Assembly: GCF_014270035.1 (NCBI RefSeq)
Contig: NZ_JACNEP010000001.1
Span: 186,001-250,000 of the forward strand
From: Neptunicella marina
GTDB lineage: Bacteria > Pseudomonadota > Gammaproteobacteria > Enterobacterales > Alteromonadaceae
DNA: 64,000 nucleotides
Reading direction: 5' to 3'
Part shown: positions 58,401 to 64,000 of the stretch, piece after piece
Layout: each line of letters opens with the position of its first letter
Position numbering within the stretch: the stretch's first letter is position 1
The notes under the pieces: model-generated
Database searches by the model: none
The model's input: the letters and a program-made list of their open reading frames with translations, nothing else
What the model was told of the DNA's origin: nothing
Program-made: the position numbers and the translations under genes

Positions 58401-59187
58401 AATTGTTGAGTCTGCAATATCATTCCTTACTTTAGACGGTTCGAAAACACGCCTATTGTTGGGTAAAACATCATCAGAACCTGATGTTCCAATATGGGAA
58501 CACAACAAAAGGCCATATCGCTATACGATTCGCCCTATTGTAGCCCACAGTGATGGAGAGATTTTATGGGGTGCTAATGCCGCAAAAATTGCACTGACCA
58601 TATGGCAAAACTCCATTATTGAAGGCTATTTGCCGTGCGATCTTGGCTCAAGTCAAATAGATGATGCTATTCGAAAAATTAAAAAATTCCTTGAAACTCA
58701 ACTGGAAATACTGGCTCATAACGTTACTGAAGACTTTGCGCCATACCTAATTAGAGGAATAGATTTCTATCGCAGGTTTCCCAAACACAATTTTGAAGAT
58801 GTAGGCGATTACGACGTTCTAGCGTATTGGCCGAAAGCAAACATATGGCTGACTATAGAGTGCAAGTACATCCAGCCCCCATTTTGTTTTAAAGACTCAA
58901 AAAGACTTAGAGACAAAATGTTCAAGAACAACCGCGATGATAGTCACTTTTGTAAGATCAAGAAAAAAACCAATTTTCTTAACGAGAATCATAATTTGAT
59001 GCGAGAGCTTCTTGGTTGGCCGGAGCCGCAAGGCCAATCGGAGCTAACTGTTAATGAATTATACGTCAGTAAGAATACCTACTGGTGGATGTATTCTCCT
59101 CCGTACACTGTTGCAGCTGATTTCGTTCAAATTGACCTTCTGCGAAGCTGGCTGGAAGAGAGACAAGAGTTTCAGAAACCTGCATAG
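55474..59187 (+). CDS. 1,237-residue protein of unknown function with a C-terminal PD-(D/E)XK nuclease-like domain
   Basis: A very large single protein with no recognised family over most of its length. The N-terminus is basic (MAKSRKGRKNKSTKN), the first 1,000 residues are mixed helix and strand with no signal peptide or membrane helix. Near the C-terminus 'GDYDVLAY' (D1114) is followed 15 residues later by 'IECKYI' (E1129-C-K1131), the D-x14-E-x-K pattern of PD-(D/E)XK nucleases; E1107 may be the fourth acidic residue. Composition differs from its surroundings: a spot count at 56461-56520 gives 23 of 60 G+C, against 29 of 60 at 54901-54960, and AGA/AGG/ATA codons are frequent. It stands alone after a good ribosome site (GGAGCAAGG), between the iron genes and tRNA-Pro. 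Recent transfer and a defence role are inference. Confidence 0.7.
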   Translation: MAKSRKGRKNKSTKNQDDIFRAIESLKRLFTQYKFEDVALVLLTSELWIPNRSSGVKHQLAWGVLATIKADDFKGRQQLNSFQDFISFHRTLFSLIPPFPMLEDFVPQADWGEIKCLYSNTVYPVFFGGSIERITDFIKAFEILHCTCPDADLHMELALNTQQHFLLEISKNLAGSTNYVRPGHVSIPSERFWMLVQCALKSFNQAIDKAAIEESFIVDIGNNEIPENSSNFSDSIMQGTFQQFLFLRNIDTLYPVSLRNFPSFVIDHWDRKETKSILDFEHYSKVSSLVTSNIESHTPGPCILEVAGLEEPLTLTSLINSSEIFFLPIPITAKQLENVTKIADSIYSHFESCEEVEFFSLNRTASFKLFDEFSFQNQNVKLLFILMEASMSMRFLESPTEPSYLVPLCDLVSLLSSWDRDDSLLDILSFEKDHQFGPMTGLIDRLAAYKDSNSVLIEGTYQPNKIFLDPHYGCEWRYKTLLDFWEKAPNYFPIKNKEWLVENDYDGIKSIVTKTGRYMSWFTKVGKCEIHFICSFGNQKLDLNNFRILRLATECLTDACKQCEEIIKDLKIFSNKQAHIFCEANPDSLISEYKNESSIDSFVSDALFENWFLPKTSENFPKVKVQVNINVFAEQFDSAKGSSAQANCLEQMLISLSDLLNFEIDNTVMETIRKTASRPARMRIKQIQQNVAVPEIANYRGVSPRFYKEARKDLAFTFLRLGIAPGTYQLLEAKSIMNDAISIYRDAIHNLIKQYKKIELIKLTIESHERLVTHFDTNQRRVKMSLDHEVSYDRAEVYSKSSTEKTRSSRNLRYLVEFTMSLDTNDGETPTENDLQMLLGRIDWLIVLYDASDTLHYGIDVGGINIAGDYVPEVFFSEVKKSVELEFRKSDANYKLGIGSNSSEELKVTDAKQLEELFSAFKREFGFEFTLLLNILDVLSTWSFYHEDVNAAFSYTANRESLIDFLCKELSENSKEIVESAISFLTLDGSKTRLLLGKTSSEPDVPIWEHNKRPYRYTIRPIVAHSDGEILWGANAAKIALTIWQNSIIEGYLPCDLGSSQIDDAIRKIKKFLETQLEILAHNVTEDFAPYLIRGIDFYRRFPKHNFEDVGDYDVLAYWPKANIWLTIECKYIQPPFCFKDSKRLRDKMFKNNRDDSHFCKIKKKTNFLNENHNLMRELLGWPEPQGQSELTVNELYVSKNTYWWMYSPPYTVAADFVQIDLLRSWLEERQEFQKPA

Positions 59188-59486
59188 TTGATAACCAGTT
59201 GCCTAAATATTATTTTGTGCACTTTCACCACATCGTTACCACGGCTTTCGTAAGGGTGTTAGGAAAAATAAGCTAACTATTTGAAAAGGAATAGAAAAGT
59301 TGGTCGGTATGAGAGGATTTACTCCGGGCTCCTGCCCTCCGCCCTTCGGGCCGCACTAAAGTGCGTTCTAAAACGCTCCCAGCGTTTTAGTGAATCCGAC
59401 GTAACCGCTTCGCGCTTATGTCGAAGGTTCAATTGGATTCTGTATTTGGATTGTACGATTAGAGATAATCGTAAAGGGAGATTAAA
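59188..59486. other. 299-bp gap between the large unknown gene and tRNA-Pro
   Basis: The first 110 bp have no visible motif. The rest is the tRNA-Pro remnant unit described at 59301. Confidence 0.6.
59301..59486 (-). repeat. 186-bp tRNA-Pro remnant unit
   Basis: Opens with 20 bases (59301-59320) identical to the 3' end of tRNA-Pro (59487-59506), CCA included, then departs into hairpin-rich DNA: CCCTTCGGGCC, AAAACGCT/AGCGTTTT and a GAATCCGAC / GTCGAAGG...GGATTC palindrome. The 11-mer CCCTTCGGGCC is the reverse complement of one inside both 194-bp units at the tRNA-Leu. Confidence 0.8.
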
Positions 59487-59563
59487 TGGTCGGTATGAGA
59501 GGATTTGAACCTCCGACCCCTGACACCCCATGACAGTGCGCTACCAAGCTGCGCTACATACCG
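59487..59563 (-). tRNA. tRNA-Pro (anticodon GGG)
   Basis: 77 nt with encoded CCA. Minus strand begins CGGTATGTAGCGCAGCTTGG; the anticodon loop ATGGGGT gives GGG; the stem CTGTC/GTCAG keeps the T-T mismatch also seen in E. coli proL. The T arm is GAGGTTCAAATCCTC. Confidence 0.96.
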
Positions 59564-59678
59564 ACCGAAGCCGCATAGTGTACTCATTTATCCTTGCTTT
59601 GCAATGCTTTAGACACGCATGTTGGTCTGTTTGCCTAAAGCATAATCAAATTGTATATGCCGCCTGTTCGAAAAAGGG

Positions 59679-60278
59679 TTATTTATTGCCTTCACTGCCA
59701 TCAGCATCGATGCGGCTGGCAATGGCGCCATCCTGATTGCGGTATTTAGCATCGGTGCGGCTGTTGTAAGGTTTTTCAGCAAAATCCGACATCACTTCAA
59801 AACTGACCGCACCGATTTTCATCATGGGACGCAACGCCAAAGGCAGTTTTCCACCGTTGAAGAATTCCAGCACGATATTGCCCGACCAGCCGGGATCAAT
59901 GCGGTGTGCGGTAACATGTACCATCAAACCTAAACGCGCCAGCGATGAACGGCCATCCAGCCAGCCGACGATATTGGCAGGCAGAGTAACGGATTCATAG
60001 GTGACTGCCAGCGCCAGTTCACCCGGGTGCAAAAAGAACGCTTCATTTTCCGGCAGAACAATTTCGTCACTCATGACCGAGTTTAACGCTTTTTGCATTG
60101 ATTCCTTGGTGCCACTTAAATCGATATAAGGTGCCTGATGGTCCTGAAATACCCGAAACTTATTACCCAGACGAATATCCACAGTCACACCACTTATCAT
60201 CGATTCTGCCGGTGGTGGGTTGATGGCAATTTTGCCTTCATCCAGATATTTTTTAATGTCTTTGTCGCACAAACGCAT
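59679..60278 (-). CDS. dcd: dCTP deaminase
   Basis: A 199-residue enzyme converting dCTP to dUTP for thymidylate synthesis. It opens [17 protein letters not shown], has '[59 protein letters not shown]' with the active-site Glu (in 'LEFFN') and Arg/Ser ('[10 protein letters not shown]'). I use ATG 60278, as the E. coli enzyme starts MRLCD; a TTG five codons earlier is less likely. Downstream of apbC on the same strand, the usual apbC-dcd neighbourhood. Confidence 0.96.
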   Translation of the reverse strand: MRLCDKDIKKYLDEGKIAINPPPAESMISGVTVDIRLGNKFRVFQDHQAPYIDLSGTKESMQKALNSVMSDEIVLPENEAFFLHPGELALAVTYESVTLPANIVGWLDGRSSLARLGLMVHVTAHRIDPGWSGNIVLEFFNGGKLPLALRPMMKIGAVSFEVMSDFAEKPYNSRTDAKYRNQDGAIASRIDADGSEGNK

Positions 60279-60362
60279 GGTTTTTATACTCAAATTTCAG
60301 GGGCTTATATTAAACCCCATGCCCTTAGCCGCCTGCAAGTTAATCGCAGCGATTTTACTGAA

Positions 60363-61439
60363 TTATCTTACTAGTAATACATCAATGGCTTCACCCGAGT
60401 GCAAAATCTCCTGATACAAGGCTTTGCTGATGGATTTGGCCACTTCCCGGTAATGCTGACTAATAGATGAATCTGGCTCGGCAATTAACAATGGTTTACC
60501 TTCATCGGCGTGCTGACGAATATGTAAATCAAGCGGTAACTGCCCTAATAACGGCAGTGCATGTTTTTGCGAGAGCTTTTCACCACCCTGGCTGGCAAAA
60601 ATATGGGCTTTGTGTCCGCAATTTTCGCACAGGTAATAACTCATATTTTCGATAATCCCCAGCACCGGCACATCGACTTTGTCAAACATGGCTATGCCTT
60701 TTGTGGCATCGGCTAACGCTAAATCCTGCGGTGTGGTCACCACCACGGCAGCCGCCACCGGTAAATTTTGTGCCAGGGTTAATTGAATATCGCCTGTGCC
60801 CGGTGGCATATCCAGAATCAAATAATCCAAATCCGGCCACTCGGTTTCATTTAATAATTGCTGCAGCGCTTTACTGGCCATAGGGCCACGCCATACCGCA
60901 GCGTCATCCTCGGGTACCAGATAACCAATTGAATTTGCGACAATGCCGTGCGCCTCGATCGGCTGCATGATTTTGCCATATTCAGATGCGGGCGATGCAG
61001 CCTTATTACCCAGCATAATCGGCACCGACGGGCCATAAATATCGGCATCTAAAATGCCCACTTTTGCACCTTGCTGCATCAGTGCAAAAGCCAAATTTAC
61101 TGCTGTTGCAGACTTACCCACCCCACCTTTACCAGAGGACACCGCAATAATATTGCCGCTACCTTTTATGGCCGGGCGTTTGGTTTGCAGACGTTTTATT
61201 TGTGTATGAAATGCGAGTGAAACCTTGTGTTCATCATGCTCAAGCAATATTTGCTGTAGCTCAGTTTGCAGTTGTTCAACGTCCGTTTTTGCGGCAAAGG
61301 GCAAATGAATTTCAAGTTGTTGTTTATTTTGGCTAAACCAGTTTTTAACTGAATTGGCTGGCAGCTGATAAAAATCAGCTACCTGTTGTATTAACGCGTT
61401 TAACAATGTTTCCGACAGCGGCTTTTTGCCAAAAAACAT
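60363..61439 (-). CDS. apbC: Iron-sulfur carrier ATPase ApbC/Mrp
   Basis: A 358-residue P-loop carrier of Fe-S clusters. A short MIP18-like N-terminal domain (about 1-80) is followed by the deviant Walker A 'SSGKGGVGKSAT' (about 100-111). The cluster-binding CxxC is 'CENCGHKA'. ATG 61439 has GGAG seven bases upstream; the start four codons earlier lacks it. Divergent from metG, as in E. coli. Confidence 0.95.
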   Translation of the reverse strand: MFFGKKPLSETLLNALIQQVADFYQLPANSVKNWFSQNKQQLEIHLPFAAKTDVEQLQTELQQILLEHDEHKVSLAFHTQIKRLQTKRPAIKGSGNIIAVSSGKGGVGKSATAVNLAFALMQQGAKVGILDADIYGPSVPIMLGNKAASPASEYGKIMQPIEAHGIVANSIGYLVPEDDAAVWRGPMASKALQQLLNETEWPDLDYLILDMPPGTGDIQLTLAQNLPVAAAVVVTTPQDLALADATKGIAMFDKVDVPVLGIIENMSYYLCENCGHKAHIFASQGGEKLSQKHALPLLGQLPLDLHIRQHADEGKPLLIAEPDSSISQHYREVAKSISKALYQEILHSGEAIDVLLVR

Positions 61440-61556
61440 ATAATTCTCCATAGGTAGTGCATATCGCCAAATTTAACGATGCAAACGGGCGCGAGTTTCG
61501 GTAAGATTCCGCCCTTATTTTTCAACCTTTAACTAAATTGGTCTGCTGTTTCTATT

Positions 61557-63590
61557 ATGTCCCAAACAAACCGTAAAATTCTTGTTACCAGCGCACTTCC
61601 CTATGCCAACGGCTCTATTCACTTAGGCCATTTACTTGAGCATATTCAAACGGATATCTGGACAAGATTCCAGCGAATGCGCGGGCATCAATGTTACAGC
61701 GTATGCGCCGATGATGCACACGGAACCCCGGTAATGTTAAAAGCTCAGGAGCTTGGCATTACCCCTGAAGAAATGGTTAGCCGTACCCGCGCAGAACACC
61801 ATCAGGATCTGATGGACTTTGGCATCGATTACGATAACTATTATGTAACCCACTCGGATGAAAACCGCGAGTTGTGTGAACTGATCTACAACCGTCTTGA
61901 TGAGTCGGGTTATATCGTTAAACGCACCATCAGCCAGTTATTCGACCCTGAAAAACAAATGTTCCTGCCGGATCGTTTTGTTAAAGGTACCTGCCCTAAA
62001 TGTGGCGCAGAAGATCAAAACGGTGACAGCTGTGACGTTTGTAGTGCGACCTATTCACCGGTTGAGATGAAAAACCCACGTTCTGTAGTATCGGGCGCCA
62101 CTCCGGTATTAAAAGATTCTGAGCACTTCTTTTTTGACTTACCGCAGTTTGGCGACATGTTGCAGGAGTGGATGAAAAGTGGTGCTGTACAGGCCGAAAT
62201 GGCCAACAAATTACAGGAATGGTTTGAAGATGGCCTGCAGCAATGGGATATCAGCCGTGATGCGCCTTATTTTGGTTTTGAAATTCCAGGTGCACCGGGT
62301 AAATATTTCTACGTTTGGGTAGATGCGCCAGTGGGTTATATGGCCAGCTTTAAAAACCTGTGTACCCGCGAAAATATCGACTTTGACGCGTTCTGGAATA
62401 AAGATTCCGATGCCGAGTTGTATCACTTTATCGGTAAAGACATTACCTATTTCCACAGCCTGTTCTGGCCTGCCATGTTAGAAGGTGCGGGTTTCCGTAA
62501 ACCAACCGGGGTGAACGTGCATGGTTTTGTCACTGTGAATGGCGCCAAAATGTCTAAATCAAAAGGTACCTTTATTAAAGGCCGTACCTTTTTAGATCAT
62601 TTAAATCCTGAGTATTTGCGTTATTACTATGCCAGCAAATTAAATGATGGCGTGACCGACATCGACTTAAACTTTGAAGATTTTGTGTTAAAAGTAAATG
62701 CCGATCTCGTGGGTAAAGTGGTCAACATTGCCAGTCGCTGTGCCAGCTTTATCACCAAGCGTTTTGATGGCAAATTGTCTGACAACGTACTTGAACCTGA
62801 ATTAATTGCTGAGTTCCAACAGGCAAGTGCCACGATTGCTGGATACTTTGAAAAACGACAGTACAACCGCGCCATTCGCGACATTATGGCGCTGGCCGAT
62901 AAAGCCAACCAGTTTATCGATGCCAATGCCCCGTGGGTTACGATCAAAGATGAAAACAAACAGCAGTTTACCCATGATGTATGTTCATTAGGCATTAACC
63001 TGTTCCGTATTTTAGTGACTTACTTAAAACCGGTATTGCCGACCATGGCTGCGGGAGCAGAAGAATTCCTCAACGATAACTTAAACTGGGACAGTGCCTC
63101 CAGCCTGTTAACCGGCCATGCCATCAACAAGTTCAAACCATTAATGCAACGTGTGGATATGGAAAAAGTCGAACAATTAATTGAAGCCTCGAAAGAAGAT
63201 TTACAGGCAACCGCAGACAAAGCCATCGATCCGGACAGTGAACTGGCGAAAGATCCAATTGGTGAAACCATCGATTTTAATGACTTTGCCAAAGTCGATT
63301 TGCGTGTAGCACTGATTGCTAACGCAGAACATGTTGAAGGCGCAGAAAAATTACTGCGTTTAGAACTCGATTTAGGCAGCGAAACCCGCCAGGTATTTGC
63401 CGGCATCAAATCAGCTTACGCACCAGAAGATTTAATTGGCAAACATACCCTGATGGTTGCCAACCTGGCACCGCGTAAAATGCGTTTTGGTTTATCTGAA
63501 GGCATGGTGTTAGCGGCAGGCCCGGGTGGTAAAGATTTATGGATTATGGAACCACACGCTGGTGCTAAACCGGGTATGAAGGTTAAATAA
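61557..63590 (+). CDS. metG: Methionyl-tRNA synthetase
   Basis: A 677-residue class I synthetase. HIGH motif as '[13 protein letters not shown]', zinc knuckle '[17 protein letters not shown]', the KMSKS loop '[10 protein letters not shown]' and a C-terminal tRNA-binding dimer domain (about 575-677; '[27 protein letters not shown]'). It matches the E. coli enzyme (677). Terminated at 63607. Confidence 0.97.
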   Translation: MSQTNRKILVTSALPYANGSIHLGHLLEHIQTDIWTRFQRMRGHQCYSVCADDAHGTPVMLKAQELGITPEEMVSRTRAEHHQDLMDFGIDYDNYYVTHSDENRELCELIYNRLDESGYIVKRTISQLFDPEKQMFLPDRFVKGTCPKCGAEDQNGDSCDVCSATYSPVEMKNPRSVVSGATPVLKDSEHFFFDLPQFGDMLQEWMKSGAVQAEMANKLQEWFEDGLQQWDISRDAPYFGFEIPGAPGKYFYVWVDAPVGYMASFKNLCTRENIDFDAFWNKDSDAELYHFIGKDITYFHSLFWPAMLEGAGFRKPTGVNVHGFVTVNGAKMSKSKGTFIKGRTFLDHLNPEYLRYYYASKLNDGVTDIDLNFEDFVLKVNADLVGKVVNIASRCASFITKRFDGKLSDNVLEPELIAEFQQASATIAGYFEKRQYNRAIRDIMALADKANQFIDANAPWVTIKDENKQQFTHDVCSLGINLFRILVTYLKPVLPTMAAGAEEFLNDNLNWDSASSLLTGHAINKFKPLMQRVDMEKVEQLIEASKEDLQATADKAIDPDSELAKDPIGETIDFNDFAKVDLRVALIANAEHVEGAEKLLRLELDLGSETRQVFAGIKSAYAPEDLIGKHTLMVANLAPRKMRFGLSEGMVLAAGPGGKDLWIMEPHAGAKPGMKVK

Positions 63591-63606
63591 TTCCAGGTTA
63601 TTTGCT

Positions 63607-63633
63607 AAGAAGCCCGCATTAAGCGGGCTTCTT
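63607..63633. terminator. Intrinsic terminator of metG
   Basis: A perfect 11-bp stem AAGAAGCCCGC / GCGGGCTTCTT with loop ATTAA, 17 bp after the metG stop. It also suits the convergent methyltransferase gene. Confidence 0.92.
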
Positions 63634-63644
63634 TATAGCGGATA

Positions 63645-64000
63645 TCAACGTGATTCGCGATGCAAGGCCTGCACACTGGCGCCCACGGGCGAGAATTTGC
63701 GGCTCATCTGCCATTTGGGTTTGATCATGGTTAGAGTCGACTCTCGCTTGCGCGCCACTATCATATAAACCGAGCCCAGAAGTGGTAAATAACGTTCGCT
63801 AAAACGCTGAATTCTGCCATCTGATTCTGCCAGTTTAGGCCAGAGCATTTCCGCAAATAAAAAACGCTGGTCTGATAAAATTTCAAAACCCAGTAACTGT
63901 AACCAGTCTTTAATTCGTGCTGCGCGAAAAAAACGCGCCTGATGTAACAGCGGGTGTTTTTTCAAGGGAATTAAACGACGTAATCCAGCCAGACTAAAGG
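63645..64000 (-). CDS. SAM-dependent methyltransferase, C-terminal part (runs off the window)
   Basis: The reading frame is open to position 64000, so only the last 118 or so residues are seen. The part 'FSLAGLRRLIPLKKHP' at the edge, then 'ARFFRAARIKDWLQLLGFEIL' and 'LGSVYMIVARKRESTLTMIKPKW', are typical of the C-terminus of the class I methyltransferase that lies near gloB/rnhA in gammaproteobacteria. The SAM motif is outside the window. Confidence 0.85.
   Translation of the reverse strand, partial: FSLAGLRRLIPLKKHPLLHQARFFRAARIKDWLQLLGFEILSDQRFLFAEMLWPKLAESDGRIQRFSERYLPLLGSVYMIVARKRESTLTMIKPKWQMSRKFSPVGASVQALHRESR

Noticed and set aside
59301-59506. Integrated genomic island bounded by attL/attR at tRNA-Pro holding the large nuclease-like gene
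   Set aside because: Only 166 bp lie between the two 20-bp copies, and the large gene lies outside them. No third copy was found near 55350-55470.
59281-59531. Reading frames on both strands across the tRNA-Pro remnant
   Set aside because: They run through tRNA sequence and hairpins and have no conserved protein features.

Overview
The window reads as chromosomal DNA of a marine-type gammaproteobacterium, most likely in the order Alteromonadales. This rests on gene content and order (pgsA followed by tRNA-Gly/Cys/Leu, uvrC-uvrY, cysB, sdaA, rmuC, apbC-metG), on Cyt-independent bacterial CDS structure, and on a base composition in the mid-to-high 40s percent G+C by eye. No rRNA, insertion sequence, transposase, integrase or CRISPR array is visible. 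Both ends cut through genes: a sensor kinase at 1-290 and a methyltransferase at 63645-64000.

Region 1 (1-7.5 kb) is housekeeping: a kinase N-terminus, an EF-hand protein, a TerB-like protein, an acetyltransferase, a SUI1/YciH factor, a double-receiver protein whose first receiver lacks the phosphorylated Asp, aconitase A and class II fumarase. Region 2 (7.5-16.7 kb) is a photo-oxidative-stress regulon. An ECF sigma factor and its ChrR-type zinc anti-sigma factor are divergent from an eight-gene operon (DUF523/DUF1722 protein, photolyase, NTF2-like, SDR, FAD oxidoreductase, DUF1365, cyclopropane fatty acid synthase-like enzyme, periplasmic protein). That operon is headed by a clear TGATCC-N18-TATACC promoter. 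Region 3 (16.7-33.5 kb) is mostly core metabolism and signalling: chemoreceptor, CHMI, CBS protein, RmuC, class I fumarase, PabB, NUDIX, SdaA, CysB, an orphan kinase and a 1,273-residue propeller-GGDEF-EAL protein.

Region 4 (33.9-46.6 kb) looks like one low-oxygen module. Four FNR-type palindromes precede cbpA-cbpM, a beta-CASP metallo-hydrolase, a membrane-protein-pfk unit and a nine-gene N-type (Na+-translocating) ATPase operon; a UspA protein lies among them. The c subunit carries the full sodium ligand set. The inferred physiology is energy and chaperone management when oxygen is scarce.

Region 5 (46.6-50.9 kb) holds the tRNA-Gly/Cys/Leu cluster with pgsA, uvrC and uvrY. Next to tRNA-Leu is a 194-bp tandem repeat whose units each begin with a copy of the tRNA 3' end, and there is a separate 5' tRNA-Leu remnant. 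Tandem tRNA-Pro debris at 59.3 kb has a similar period (186 bp) and shares an 11-mer with the 194-bp unit. Region 6 (51-55.3 kb) is a Fur-box-preceded siderophore-uptake set. Region 7 (55.5-59.2 kb) is a single AT-rich gene for a 1,237-residue unknown protein with a C-terminal PD-(D/E)XK nuclease-like motif, the best candidate here for an undescribed defence-type system. Region 8 (59.5-64 kb) returns to core genes: tRNA-Pro, dcd, apbC, metG and a methyltransferase.
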